Of a stretch of DNA of 61,921 nt, positions 48,812 through 61,921 are shown in pieces. Within the stretch, counting starts at the first letter, position 1; each line of letters opens with the position of its first letter. This DNA comes from Mycogone perniciosa (Eukaryota > Ascomycota > Sordariomycetes > Hypocreales > Hypocreaceae): the NCBI GenBank assembly GCA_025331125.1, contig JAOALB010000119.1, positions 1 through 61,921 on the forward strand. The letters are read 5' to 3'. A program made the position numbers and the translations under genes. The notes beneath the pieces are model-generated. The model had not been told where the DNA came from. It did no database searches and saw only the letters and a program-made list of their open reading frames with translations.

Positions 48812-49329
48812 TACCCCCTAGTTAATAAAGCTATTCCTAATACTTTATTAACTGCTATCCTAGTTTATTTATAATATTATAACTGTTTAGCTGTACTTTT
48901 AAAGCCTCTTTTACTTAATTAAAAGCTTTTTTATTATAAATATATATCAATATTCTATTATTAAAGGTAAAAGGGATATAAATACTATAGCTATTATTAA
49001 TTTATAATAATAAAAAGTTAAATAATAAAGCTTTTTAAGTAGGTAAATTAATTTTAAATAGTGAAAATAGGTATATTAATTATCCTTTAACTTTATTTTT
49101 TACTTTTTTTTTAATTATTAATATTATTATTATTATTAATAATAGCAGTATCAATAATATTAATATAGCTTAAATAAATATTATACTTTTCGCGTATTCC
49201 TTTTATAATATACTTTTATTAATTAATAATAAAATTATAAAATAAAAATACCTTTTTAATTAAATATAATTATAATTACCCTTTAAAGGTAGTTTATTAT
49301 AGCGTTAATTGTCTTTAAGCGGCTATACC

Positions 49330-49660
49330 TACTACTACTTTTATACTAGCTCTTACTTTAGTTAATTTAGTTTCTATTGCTGCGCTAGCTAGTCTAGTTA
49401 CTTAGCCTCTCTTTTATTTAAAGTTAAAGCTTACTAGGAATTGCAAGGAAGCCTTTATTAAGCTGCATGCTGCAGCGTCTTTATTAACTCCCCCTTTTAC
49501 TTTTACAGCTCCTATTACTACTTTTACTTTTACTCTAGCCCCTACCTTTATTATTACTGCTACTGCTTTAATTACTGCTCCTGCTGCAGCTTCCTTTATA
49601 ATAGTCTTTACTTCTGCTTTTACTCCCGCTATTACCTTTACTACTATATAATTATCCCCT
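49330..49660. repeat. Low-complexity trinucleotide-rich stretch in Copia-2
   Basis: Repeats of ACT, GCT and CTTTTAC-like words, with more C and G than the surroundings. Lies between the end of pol and the 3' LTR. No convincing frame on either strand. Confidence 0.5.
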
Positions 49661-52600
49661 CTTTATAAAGGTTATTTAAAGTTAGCAATCTTTAATAAAA
49701 GAGATTTCTTTTAATATATTATTATTGCCTACTTTTAGCAATATATTATTTATTTTAATAATAACTATTAATATACTTTTTAATATATTTCTTTTTTACT
49801 TTTACTATGTTACTTTAATGAATTATATATTTTATAGTTATTTAATATTTATATTAATTATATATTAGCTCTTTTAAGCTATAAGTAAATATAATAATTA
49901 AATAAATATATTATTCTTTTTTATATATTTATAAGCTAATATAATTAAATAGTAATTTAGTATAAAAAGGCATTATACCTTTAATTTAATTTATTCAAAG
50001 AGGAGGATTTAATTTATATTAAAAAGGCAGCTACTTTAAATAGCTATAATAATAATACTTTTTATATATAGGTATATAAAGGGTAGAAAGCTTTAAGTAA
50101 TTAGTTATTGCAGTAATAAAGTATACCTTTTGTAGTAAATAGCTTTTAAGCTAAAACTAAACAGTTTCCTATACTTTTATATATTTTATTTTAATAACTA
50201 TATATTTATTAAATTTAATAGTATTTTAAAGTATTTAAAGTATTATTAAAAAAGGCTTTAATAAGCTTATTAGTAAATATAAGGTTAATAAAGACATAAA
50301 AGATTAAAAATAATATTTTTTAATATTTTTATTAAAGCTATATATTTTATATATTAATATAATATAAGTAAATCTTAATTTATATACTCTTTTTAATTAT
50401 AGAATATATAATTAACTAATTATTATAGTTAATATTTTAATTAATATTAAAGTTAAATTTTATTTTTTAAAAAGGGCAATATAAACCTATTACCTTTTTT
50501 ACTATTTAAATAAAAGCAAATAAGTCTGCTTTAATTATAAATATATTAATTATATTTTAATATATAATATTCTATAAAATAAAGCTTAAAAGGCATATAA
50601 TAAAATACCTTTAAAATAATTTCTAAATGTTTATATTATTAGCGAAAAAACTATTATTTAAGGCAATTAAAACTTATATTTCACTTTGCCTTTTATATTA
50701 AAAAGCTAAAAAGCGCTATATATATAAATAGCAGATTAATTAATTAACTGCTTTAAAGTACTTTTTATTAAAGTTAATTGAAAACTATAATAAAGCTAAA
50801 GTATTATATACTATATTTAGCCTTATTATAATAGCTATATTAAATATAAATTTTACCTTTTTTTAATATATTTTAATAGTTACTTTTATAGTTTATATTA
50901 TAGTTTTCTTAAACTTTATAATTAATATTAAAACTATAAAAAGCTATATTTTATTATTAAACTTAAATTGTTTTATAAGCTTTTTAAAATAAGTCCTATA
51001 AAAAGGGTATATTTTATACTTTTTATAGTTTTAAGTAATTTTAATATTTAAGAACTATTATATATCCCCTTTACTATAAAGCTTATATTTTACTTTAAAA
51101 GCATTTAATAGCTTAATTTAAAGAGTTTTATTATTATAATAATATATAATTAAAGTATCATTTATATAAAATATAATAAAAGTCTTTAAGTTTAATTATA
51201 GAAATAGTAAAGCTTTTTAAAGTTTAAAATTAACCTTTATTTCTTTAAGGTTAAAAATAATTTATTAAACTATAGTTTTAGTAAATCCTTTAGCTTATAT
51301 AAGGCTTTAGTAAGCTTTAAATAAATAATTAATTACTTAAAACCTTTAAAAAGTTTATATATAATTAGTTTTAACCTTTTATCTTTTTAAATATTAAAAA
51401 AGGTATTTTTAATATTATATTACTTTAATTTAAAGTTAAATTTACTATTAAAGTAATAAATATATAAAAGAAATTTACTATTAATATAATAGTATATATA
51501 CTCTTTATTATAAAGTATTCCTATAAGTCCTTTTAAACTATAAATTAAGCTTTATAGTATTTTAGATTTTTATTTTAATTAGATTTATATATAAAAACCT
51601 AATATATAGGTAATAGCTTTATTTTTGCCTTTAAGTATAATATCTTTTACTAGGTTCTTTTTATATATAGAGAGTTAATTTTATTATATATAGTTTATTT
51701 AAACTTAGCCTTAAATAGGTATTTTATAAGCTTTTTTTAATTTTTTAACGGTTTTATTAAATCCTTTTAATAAATAGTTTATTTATTAAAAGTAAGCTTT
51801 TTAGTTTATTACTATATTAAAAATAGTAAATATTATTATTATACTTTTTAATTTATTATTTATTAGCTTTTATTAATTAAGCAGTAATTAATATAATATT
51901 AAATTAAAGAGTTTTATAATTATTAAGTATAAATTAAGTTTCGTATCCTTTAAAGTAATATTTAAATTATATTTTAGTTTTATATATTAAAAGATATTTA
52001 TTAACCTTTTTTATAGGTTATTTCCTTTAAAGTTTTATATTCCTATAAGTATTAGCTACTGCTTTATTATTTAAGGAATTATTAGCTAGCTTTTCCTTTG
52101 AAATATACTTTTTTAATATAAAAGTAAACGAGTCTTTTCTATATTAGTCTGCCTTTAACTATAGCAGTTTATCCTCTTTTATTAACTAGTATACTTTTAA
52201 TATATAAAGCTGCTTTTCTATTAGCCTTTTTTCTTTAATAAAGGGTAAATTGCTTTTAAAATTATTATTTAAAGTTCTTATTAATGCGCTAGTTTTATTT
52301 ATAAAGATTAATTATTCTAAAGTAGCCTTTAATATTTAAAGATTAAAAAGTCTTTTTAAGTATATTAGTAGTTTATTTAAAGTATTTATTAAATTAATTT
52401 TAATACTTGATACAATTTTTACCTTTAAATATATATTCTCTTTTTCTATATTATTTATAAATATATTCTTTACTATAGGAATATATATTAAAAAAAGTTT
52501 AAATTCTAGTTTTTTTTTTTCACTTTATTAAATAACTTATTTAATTTAACTATAAATTATTTATTTACACTTTCTTTTTTACTATTAAAGAAATTAGTTT

Positions 52601-55436
52601 TATTAAACTATATATTCTTTATAATAATTATTTTTATTAAATAAAGTAATTAAATATAATATATATTATTTACAGTATATTTAATAAAATATTTAATTAG
52701 GCCTTTAAGCTTTATTTTAAATTCTCTTTTATTTTAGCTAGCTTTACAGTCTTTATTAAATATATCAATGCAGTAGCTATATATATAAAGTCTACTTTAA
52801 TTTAGCTATAGGTCTACAGATAACTCTTTTATTAAAAAGGGCGCGAAATTATAAAACTATTACTTTAATTTTTTAATAGGTAATATTATATTAAAGCTAT
52901 ATATAGAATTTATATTAATAATATATACTGCAGCTTTTATACTTTTAGGCTACAAATTAATTAAAAGGCTTATAGCCTTAAGTATTTTTATTAGTTTATT
53001 TATAACTTTTTAACCTGTATACTTTAAGGCGCTATTTGGTTTATATATATAAAAAGGGGCAAGCTTTAAAATAATTCCTTTTACCTTTACTTAAATCTAG
53101 AAGCATATTAAGCCTTTAACTATAATTATAGCTTTTTTATTATTTTACTTAAAAAATACACTAAAATATTATATTGCATTTTTATTATATTTATAAAGTT
53201 AAAAAGAGTATTAAAGATAATATTTTATTTTTTATTTAGTAAAGGGCATATATATAACTATAAAGTATATTCTTTTTAAAGTATTAAAAGCTAGTTATCC
53301 CTATTATAACTATAAAGATAGTTTTAAAGATCTTAATACACTTTAAAAAATAGTTTTAGTGTTTAGCTATTAAATATTTTGCGAGAGATAACCCATTTTA
53401 TATATATAAAAGTATAGGCTTTACACTTTATTTATATAGTTCCTTTAATATATATATTCTTTATATTCTTTACTAATACTTTAAGCGCTTCTAGACTTAA
53501 ATATCTTAATTATAGGTATTAAAGCTGCTTTAAGTTATTATATAATATTAATAGGTTATATATTAGTCTTTTCCTTTTTGTTAATATTATATAAATATAA
53601 TAGTCTGCGCTAAAAAAAAAGGAATAAAGTAATTATACTGCTTAAAATAGTATATTTAAAAGTAAAGGCAATATAAAGCAATAATAGTTTATATTAAGGA
53701 AATAAAGATTATATTTATATATTACCCGCTTTAAAATAATATTTAAATTTGCTACATTAATATAAAGTATATTATTATATTTTATAAGCTATATTTTTAC
53801 TTTCTAAAGCTTTAATAAAAATATAATATTAATATAAATTCCTTTAATTAAAGCTATATCTATAAGCTTTATTAAATATACTGCTTTTTAATATAAATTA
53901 TAAAGAGTATCTTTTACTAAGCAGTATCCTTTTCTAGTTATAGGATACTTAACTCCTCCTGCCTTAATATAATCCTTTTTCATATTTAAAATAAAAGAGT
54001 TAAAAATAAAGTAATTGTTATTATTTATTAAATAAATAACACTATAGGTATTAAAGAGAGTACTTTAAAAGAGGCAGTAAAGTATATCCTATACATTAAT
54101 ATATATTAATACATTTATTATATATACTGCAAAGCTTATATTCTTTTTATTAATTATATTTAAAGAGATTAAAGCAGCTATAATAATTAAAGCTATACTT
54201 TTTTAAGCTAAGGCTAAAAAGTTAATACCCTTTTTATTAAATTTATTGCAAAGTATATACTATATATCTTTTTAAAGGCAAATATAGATTTTTATAGTTT
54301 ATTACAGGTTAAAGATATATTTCCCTTTTTTATTAGGTTTTCCTTTAAATGCAGTAAATAGTATATTATAGTCCTTTAAAGGCTAATTATACCTTTCCTA
54401 TCTATATAAGTATCTTTTCTTAGTAAAAGCTTTTAAATATATAATATTATTTACTATAACTTTATTTAAATAATTACTAAATATTATATAAAGTTTATAA
54501 GTATAATTCTCTATATTCTATATATTATTTAAAAAAGGTTAACTAAGTTAATTAAAGGAAAAGATTTTAATAGTTTTACTACTTTTAATTTAACTATCTA
54601 TATAATATAGGTAATATAAAGTAAAGTTTAAGGTATAGTATACTTTAATAGCTTTTAAGAAAGCCTTTTAAGCAGCTATTCTTATAATTTTAAAGAGCTT
54701 ATACTTTACTATATTTATATAAATATACACCTAGTTTATATACTATATTTCTAGCTTTAAGTTCCTATACTTTATATTATATAGGATATATCTATATAAA
54801 ATCTATACTTTTTTATATATTATATCTTTATAAAAAGTTAATTATTCTTTAAGCTTGTTTATAATTTAATAAATAGTAAACTTAGCATTTAAGTCTTTAT
54901 CATTTTTGTTAGCTGCTTTAATAATAGTAAAGGCTAAGGCTATAGTTTAAGTTACAGCTTTAAAGTCAATAAAGATTAAAGTATAAATAGTAGTATTAAC
55001 TGTCTTTTATGTTTATTTAAAAATTACTACTTTAACATTCCTTTTTTTAATATAAGGTAATAGTATATTAATATTTATAGAGTAGATTATTATAATAAAT
55101 AAAGATATCTATTAAAGTAGCTTTTTTTTTAAATGCTTTTAAAGCAGTTTCCTTTACTTTAATTAAAGTAGGTAGCTTTAAAGCAGGGAAATAGCTATTA
55201 TTTTAATCGGGGAGATTAAAATTAACCTTATTTTAAATCTTTAAAATAGTAATCTATTTAATCTATTAAACTATTACATCTAGCTTTATAAAGGTAATAT
55301 CTTTTATATTATTTATTATAAAAGGTAGCTTTAAAAGTTTAAAGGCAAAGGGAAAAAGTAAAGGTAAAGATATAATATTAAAGGAAGTTTCTAGTAACTT
55401 TAATAGTTACTACCTAGGCTTATAACTATTGCAGAA

Positions 55437-55698
55437 TGCGGTATAGCTATATAAAATATAAAGAGAAATAGGAATAAAGCTTAATTCTAGTAATAAATAT
55501 ACTATAATAGCCTCTATATATATATATAGTTAATATAGAAGAAAATATAGAATATATACATTATAAGCGTTTATATAGTCTAATATATTGCTTACGCGAT
55601 ATATATATTAGCTAGTATCTGCTATATAAGCAGATAAAAGCTCCTTAACGCTAATAAGCGCTAATAAATAATAGGTCCTTGGCCTACCTAACCTAACA
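55437..55698 (-). repeat. 5' LTR of Copia-2
   Basis: 262 bp, starts TATTGCAGAATGCGGTATAG, ends CTAACCTAACA. Better preserved at its right end than the 3' LTR. Confidence 0.85.
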
Positions 55699-58600
55699 CT
55701 TTATATATAGTTTAAAGCAATTTTTATTAATAATACCCTTTAAAGGTTTATTTTAAGATTTATTTAATATATGTAATTTTTCTTTAATTATAGTATATTT
55801 ACTTATAAAACATATTTACTTATTTATTTGTAAATCCTTTCTAGTAAATTAAAATATAACTTAATTTTAAAAGGTATTTTATATAATAGATTTACTTTTA
55901 TAATAGTTTTATTACTATTTAAAATATATAATATCTTATAATTAATATATAGTTTAACTTTATATATTCCTTTTTATAAATAATATTACTATTCTTTAAA
56001 AATATAAATCATAGTAAATAATCCTTTATTATATATTAAATAATTTAATTCTATACTATATAATGCTCTATAGTAAAAGGTAATAAAGTATAGTTTCTTA
56101 TTTTTATTTCTTTAATTGAATTAAACTTTTATATTAAAATTAAAACTATTTATTTTAGCTTTTATTCATTAAATAAATAAAATATAATAAATATAGTCTT
56201 TTTTTAAAATAAACTATTTAAATTTATCAAGTATTTTATATATATTTAATATTTATAAAAACCTTTATTTTCTTTTAATATTTTTATAATTTCTAATAAA
56301 TTATTAATAAAAGTGAATAAACTTTAAAGAATTTTAAACTCTTTTAATTATAGTAAATATAAACTAATATTTTATTATTTATACCTTTTATAAATTTATA
56401 TAAATTTCTTTAAAAATAATAATATATTTTAAAAAGGTAAGCTTTTATATATAAAATTTATATTTCTTTAACTTTATAAATAGTTTAATACTTTATAGTA
56501 TTTATAATACTTTATAAATATATACTTTATATTTTTAAAGGTATTTACAAAAATTAAAAAAGTATTCAAACAAATAATTATAAAATATTACAATACTGTT
56601 TTAATATCTTATTAATTATCTTTTAAAATATTATAAAAGTATTAATAAAACTAAAAAGTATAATTAAATATGTAAAGAAATTAGATTTAATTCAAAAGGC
56701 AGTTATTTATTTATATCTTTTTTTAATTTAAATATAAATATAAGCGCCTTTACAATCTAACGCTATAAATTACTTTCTTTTATATAATTTATTTTATTAT
56801 TTTATAATTAATAGTAATAAAGTTTTATTTTTAATAGTAGGTTTATTAAACTATTATTAACTTATAATTAACTATAATTTATTTCCTTTTTTTAATATAT
56901 ATATAATAAGATAATTCATTTATAATGAAAAAAGTAAAATATATTTTTCATTAATATATTATTTAAACAATTATATATACTTTTAAGCCTTTTTTTCTTT
57001 AAATTATAAATATTATAAAAAGTAGTATTTACATTATTTTTAACTTTAAATATCTAGTTGTATTAACTATATTCTTATAGTTTAACGTTAAGTATTTCTT
57101 TAAATAGTTTACTATACCTTCAGTATTTCAAAAGATATCATTTATTAATTATTACTTTATAGCCCTTTTATAGGTAATATTAATTGTTTTTTAATTTTTC
57201 TTTATATAAACCTTTTATTTAATTAAAGCTTTTAAAGTAAGTATTATTTTCTTTTATTATAAATAGTTCCTTTATAGGTAATAAAGTTAAATTAGTTTCA
57301 ATATAGCGTTTTTATAATCTTATTAATCTCTTTATCTTTTAAAGTAAATTTATATTTTAGATACTTTTATACTTACTACTTTTAAAGCTTCTTCTATAAA
57401 TAAAGCATATATTTATTCTTTTACTAGTATATATAATTTATGTTACTTATATATAATATATTTGAAACTACTATACTTTAAGTAATATTATTAATTATAT
57501 TTAAAGCTTTTGTTATGATAGAGATACTATTTTATTTACTTGTTTTAATAGTAAAAATAATATCTTTTAAATTTATATATTTTAAGTCTTTATAGCTAAT
57601 AATATTCCTTTAAGGTTTTAGCCTTGAATTTAATAATAATGATTTTAAAGTTTCAATATTTTATAATTATAATTTACTTTTTAACAGTATTATAATTTTA
57701 TATTTATCTTATAAAGTAAAATAACGTTTTAATTCAAAATATATTATACATTACTTTCTTTTCAAAGTATATTATATACTTATATATAATATATATAACT
57801 TAAAATATAATATAATACTTTCTATAAATAAAGTTATTTATACTATAGTCTTTTTATATATAAAAATATATAGATTCCACTTATATAGTAGAACTAATTA
57901 AAATAGTTTTAATAGCTATTGTTTTATTAACTTTATTTTATATATAAAGTTATTTATATAAATATAAATTTATTTCATTTTATTATATATTTATAGTAAC
58001 TCTTTCAATTAAATTTAAATAATATTTATTTAATTTACCTTTAAAGCTATTATTTATAAGTAATATATTTTCTAGTTTTAAAAGTATAGTAGTTTATAGT
58101 AATAGTTTATATTATAAAGAATTATCTTTATTTTTATTATTAACGTTACTGCTATTAGTTTACTTTTTATTATTAATAGTTATTTACTTCAAACATATAT
58201 AGTTAATTATAATAATTATTTATTTATTTAAAATGTTTTTATTTCTATTTTACTTTATATAGCTAAAGTTTAAGTTTTATGTCATTTAACTATTTAAATA
58301 TAGTAAATATTTATTTACTTTATTATCTTTAAAAATACCTTTAAAGGTCAAATATTTAAGGTTTAATTAATATTCCTTTTAATCTATTATAGATATTATT
58401 TTAAGTTATTTTACAGATTATCTGCTTTTATCTTTATTAAATCTATAAATAAAGTCGCTATTATTATAATATATAGTCTAGCTAAATAATATATAGTTTA
58501 TAGTTTCTAAAACTATATTAACCTTTTGTTTAAGTTTTATTACAGGCTTTTTATATTTATTAATTTCTAGCTTTTATAAAGCTTTATAGTCCTTTAAAAA

Positions 58601-60092
58601 GTATTTTAGTTTATTATACTTATAATAAATAACTTTTACTTTTCCCTTTTAAATAGTATTTGAATTTATTTAATTAAGTCTTTGATTATAAAACCTAGTA
58701 ATATATTTCTAATACTTTCAAACTTATTTAAATTATTATTATTTTCTTTTTAGATTTAAATAATGTTTATAAAGTAAATTATTTCTCTTTATATATTCTT
58801 TAATAAATCCAATGACACTTTTATTATAAAAGAATTTATAATCTTTCTTTTTACCTTTTAATTTAAGTCTATTATAAAAGTATTTAATAAAAATAAAGTC
58901 TTTTTATTAAACTTTAAAAGTATAGTTTTTGAGGTATATAATATAATTAAAGTATCCTTTTTTAAATTAAATTTATAAATTTATCTGTTATAATATACTT
59001 TTTATTAATATTCTTAAAAATATTATTTAATTTCTCTTTAAATTAATTATTACTAGTAAATATAAACTATATTTATTTATTAGCTTTACTTTTATTATTA
59101 AAGAAATCCTGTTAAGTAAATTTAAATTACTTTAATGTATTACTTTTAAAAGATTTTATAGCTAACAGGACTTTATTAGTTTTTATATTAAACCTAGTTA
59201 AAAAGTAGGTAAAGTAGTTATATACTTAAGTGAAAAACAGTTAAAGTATTATAGTGCTTTTATTAACCGGCTTAAAGGGCTATATTTTAAGTAACCTTTT
59301 TAAATCCTTTAAAGGTTAATTCCTTTTAAGGTTGAGTACAAAGCTTAAAGTAAATAAAGTTTAATTTTATAAGTTTATAATTATTATGTATTATTAGTAA
59401 ATTATTTATGAAGATTTAGCGTTTTTAACAATTAGATATTAATAGTATTATACTTATTTTATATAATTAGCTTTTATATATTAAAAGGCTTATTTTATAT
59501 AAATATAAAGTTATTTTATTTTATTAACTTCATTGTTATTATTACTTTTATTATTATTTTACATTTAATAAAAAGGTAAAATAAAAGGTAAAGTGTTAGG
59601 ATTATTTAAACGAGGATATTATAGTAAATATATTTATAATATCGTTTAAGATTTTGGATAGCCTTTTAAACAAAGGTTATTAATATATAATAATTTAGGT
59701 TAATTCTTGAAAGATAAACCAAGGCTTATACGATTATATGAATATAAAGGTTAAAGATAAATATTAAATAAAGTAATATAATTATAAGTTTATAAAATAA
59801 GCGGTTTTAGTAAATGAAATTATCAATAACTATTTAAATAACTATATTAAATAAATAATAAACTAAATATATATATATAAAGGAAATATATATATAATTA
59901 TTAATATTCCAGTAAATATTACTATAATTATGGCAATAGTATAGTAATTAAGTAAGTAATTATATATTTTACTATAGTAAGTGTTTAACTAATTACTTTT
60001 AATATAGTAATTACTTTTTAATAATTGGTTAGTATAACTAATGTTCTTTTATATCCCTATAACCTAGTCTTTAATATAGTTAGGTTATAAGA
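55699..60092 (-). mobile_element. Gypsy G5, 5' portion with LTR
   Basis: Interior colinear with G1 from about 11,848 to the 5' end, then LTR 59,686-60,092 (starts TATAATAATTTAGGTTAATT, type C). It overlaps by about 1.3 kb with the segment also present in G4 (47,200-48,537), so G4 and G5 cannot be the two halves of one simply interrupted copy. Followed by ATATA (60,093-60,097). Across the site where Copia-1 entered G1, this copy is uninterrupted (59,450-59,490). Confidence 0.75.
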
Positions 60093-60097
60093 ATATA

Positions 60098-61921
60098 ATA
60101 GTAAAATTGAAAAAATATAACTTCCTATTTAATCCTTAATTAAAGCTTTAAATTATAAAGTTTATAATTAATTAACAACTTTATGTTAGAATTTAAAATT
60201 AACTTTAGATTTAAATAAAAATAAAGAATATAAAGATTATATTATATATATATATATTATTTCAATTAAGTATCATATAACAATAGTGAATTATATTAAT
60301 TAAAATACTATATTTATATTTATAACTTAAAGGTCTTATTAACTAAACCTTTTTTAAATTATATATTGATTTATAAAAAACTATAATATATATAAAAACA
60401 AGTATTAATAAAAGGCTTCAAATCATAATTCTTTTAAACTTTTATTAATTTATATATATATAGTAATTTAATAATATACCTCATTATTAAACCTTTTTTA
60501 ATTTATACTTTAGATATTTAATATTTATAAGTTATAATAAATTAATTAATTAAAGTATTTATATTTAAAACTATAAACAGGATAAATATAAAACTTTATA
60601 TATAGGGCTTTTATTAATATTACTATTGATTTAATAGTATATTTAAGTTTATTATAAGTAATAAATAGCTTTCTTTAATAAATAGACTTTAAAGAATATA
60701 TTATTAGTTAATAATAATAAAATAATACCTTAATATCATATATTATTTATATATTAATAGTAGGTTGAAATAAATAAATTAAAAGATTAATATATATTTA
60801 TAAATATATATTAATTATAGTTAAAAAGAGTAGAAAAATTAGCTTGTTATAGTTTTATTAATCTTTAATAATTATATAAACTTTACTATTTAATTAAGCC
60901 TTTTTCTTTAAATTTAAGTTTTTAGAATCTTTATTTTTAACAGGATTTCGTTAACCTTTTATTTAACTAAGCTATTACTATTACCTGCCAATAAACTATA
61001 AATTAATTTATAGTTAACCTTTATATTTAAAAAAAGGCTTAGTTTTTAAGTCTTTATTTAATTAATAATAAATATATTTTTAATAAATAACTATAATTCT
61101 GCATTTTCTTTCTTTTTACCTATCCTAAATAATATTAATAATATTGTAATTAATAAAAAGTTTCATAAAATAATAAATAAACCCTTTATAAAGGGCTTTA
61201 ACCTTTAATTTCTTTTCTTTAACTTTCTTGCCTTTTACCCTGCTGTTAATACTTAATTACTTTTTTAAATAATTAAATAATTTAAATATTAGTATTATTT
61301 TTTATTTAATTTTTAAGTGTTTTAATTTTCTTTATATCTTTTATAATTAACTAAAAGGTTTTTGAATATCCCTTTTTTAATAAAGTATTACTGCCTTTTT
61401 AAGGATATTTCTTAATATTTTATAATAATACTTATTATCTTTTATATATTATCTTTTATAATTTATTAAGTATATTTTATAAATTATCCCTTTGTTTTTA
61501 TAAAGTAATATATTTTACGTTAAACTTTTATAGTATTTTAAACTTTTTTAATTTTTTATTCCTTTTATAAATCTCTTAACTTTTATATTAAAAGAAACTT
61601 ATTTATATTTTCTTACCTTTTTATTTAAACTTTTAAAAGGTTAATAGTAAATACATTATATTATTATGAATATCCTTTAAGTAATATAAAGTAATATATT
61701 TATTTTTTAATTATATTTAATCTTTAAAAAAGCTTAAGGAATTTTAATATAAACCTTTCTTTTTACTTTTTAATTAAAGGTTTTCTATAAATAGATTTAT
61801 TAAATTATTAAATTTTAATATTATTAGTTAATACTATTTTTATAATATAGTATTTATTATTTAATAGTAATTTATTATTAAATCTTTAAATATACTTTTA
61901 ATTTATTTATTTATTATTTAA
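60098..61921. other. AT-rich degraded sequence to window end
   Basis: No frame of 60 codons. About 60,800-60,910 repeats 8,090-8,205 in the same orientation (shared AGTTTTATTAAT and TTATATAAACTTTA), so this is another copy of an unnamed repeat. No LTR end was recognised and the element may continue past the window. Confidence 0.5.

Larger units (their letters stand above)
48538..55698 (-). mobile_element. Copia-2 retrotransposon, RIP-degraded, with mismatched flanks
   Basis: LTRs 48,538-48,811 (starts TGTCGCGAAGTACAGTATAG) and 55,437-55,698 (ends CTAACCTAACA). Sense is minus: the 3' LTR is preceded by a purine run (complement of TACCCCCTAG, 48,812-48,821) and the 5' LTR is followed by the primer-like GTTATAAGCC. 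Minus-strand FYINDTLIIY near 51,150-51,175 is the Copia reverse transcriptase motif with one Asp lost (YIND at 51,157-51,168). The left flank is Gypsy sequence equivalent to G1 13,190 and the right flank is equivalent to G1 11,848; AAATT and CTTTA are not a target duplication. It is unrelated in LTR sequence to Copia-1. Confidence 0.82.

Noticed and set aside
49330..49660. Possible nested coding region in the C/G-richer part of Copia-2
   Set aside because: Both strands are interrupted by stops and the sequence is trinucleotide low-complexity.

Overview
The window looks like a heterochromatic, transposon-filled stretch of a filamentous ascomycete (Pezizomycotina) genome. Support: short spliceosomal introns of 47-70 bp, a DUF3435 ('FluG-domain') gene of the kind multiplied in these fungi, chromovirus-type Gypsy and Ty1/Copia elements, and pervasive C-to-T and G-to-A decay that turns Trp and Gln codons into stops and catalytic Asp codons into Asn, the pattern left by repeat-induced point mutation (RIP). 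The species cannot be resolved.

Layout. (1) 1-2,790: balanced base composition, one multi-exon minus-strand gene for a DUF3435 tyrosine recombinase that runs off the left edge; its start lies about 400 bp from an abrupt switch to AT-rich DNA. (2) 2,800-31,380: AT-rich, RIP-degraded nested repeats. A probable LTR-element pair (about 2,850-8,745) is followed by a DNA-transposon fragment that was split by a Gypsy element (9,321-23,925, TSD TTATA). That Gypsy was entered by a Copia element (16,269-23,304, TSD TATAC/TATAT), which in turn holds a young, hardly mutated solo LTR (21,751-22,330, TSD AAGCT). A second Gypsy copy follows (24,286-31,375, TSD TAATC), with a 119-bp mini-LTR inside its right LTR. 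(3) About 31,800-36,880: an island of normal composition with the only other intact gene, a 216-residue secreted Cys-rich and Trp-rich protein of unknown function (34,143-34,793), surrounded by solo LTRs and two non-autonomous inverted-repeat elements. (4) 36,880-61,921: AT-rich again, with a solo Copia LTR (37,189-37,769, TSD ATATT), an inverted-repeat DNA transposon (about 38,123-40,455), rearranged Gypsy copies, a fragment of Copia pol with one stop, and a second Copia family (48,538-55,698) whose two flanks do not match.

How it fits together: only the two genes in the GC-normal parts look functional. The rest are fossil elements. Their nesting gives a relative age order, and local absence of RIP marks the youngest or shortest insertions. 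Element boundaries were found by reading LTR ends and target duplications by eye; percentages and alignments were not computed.
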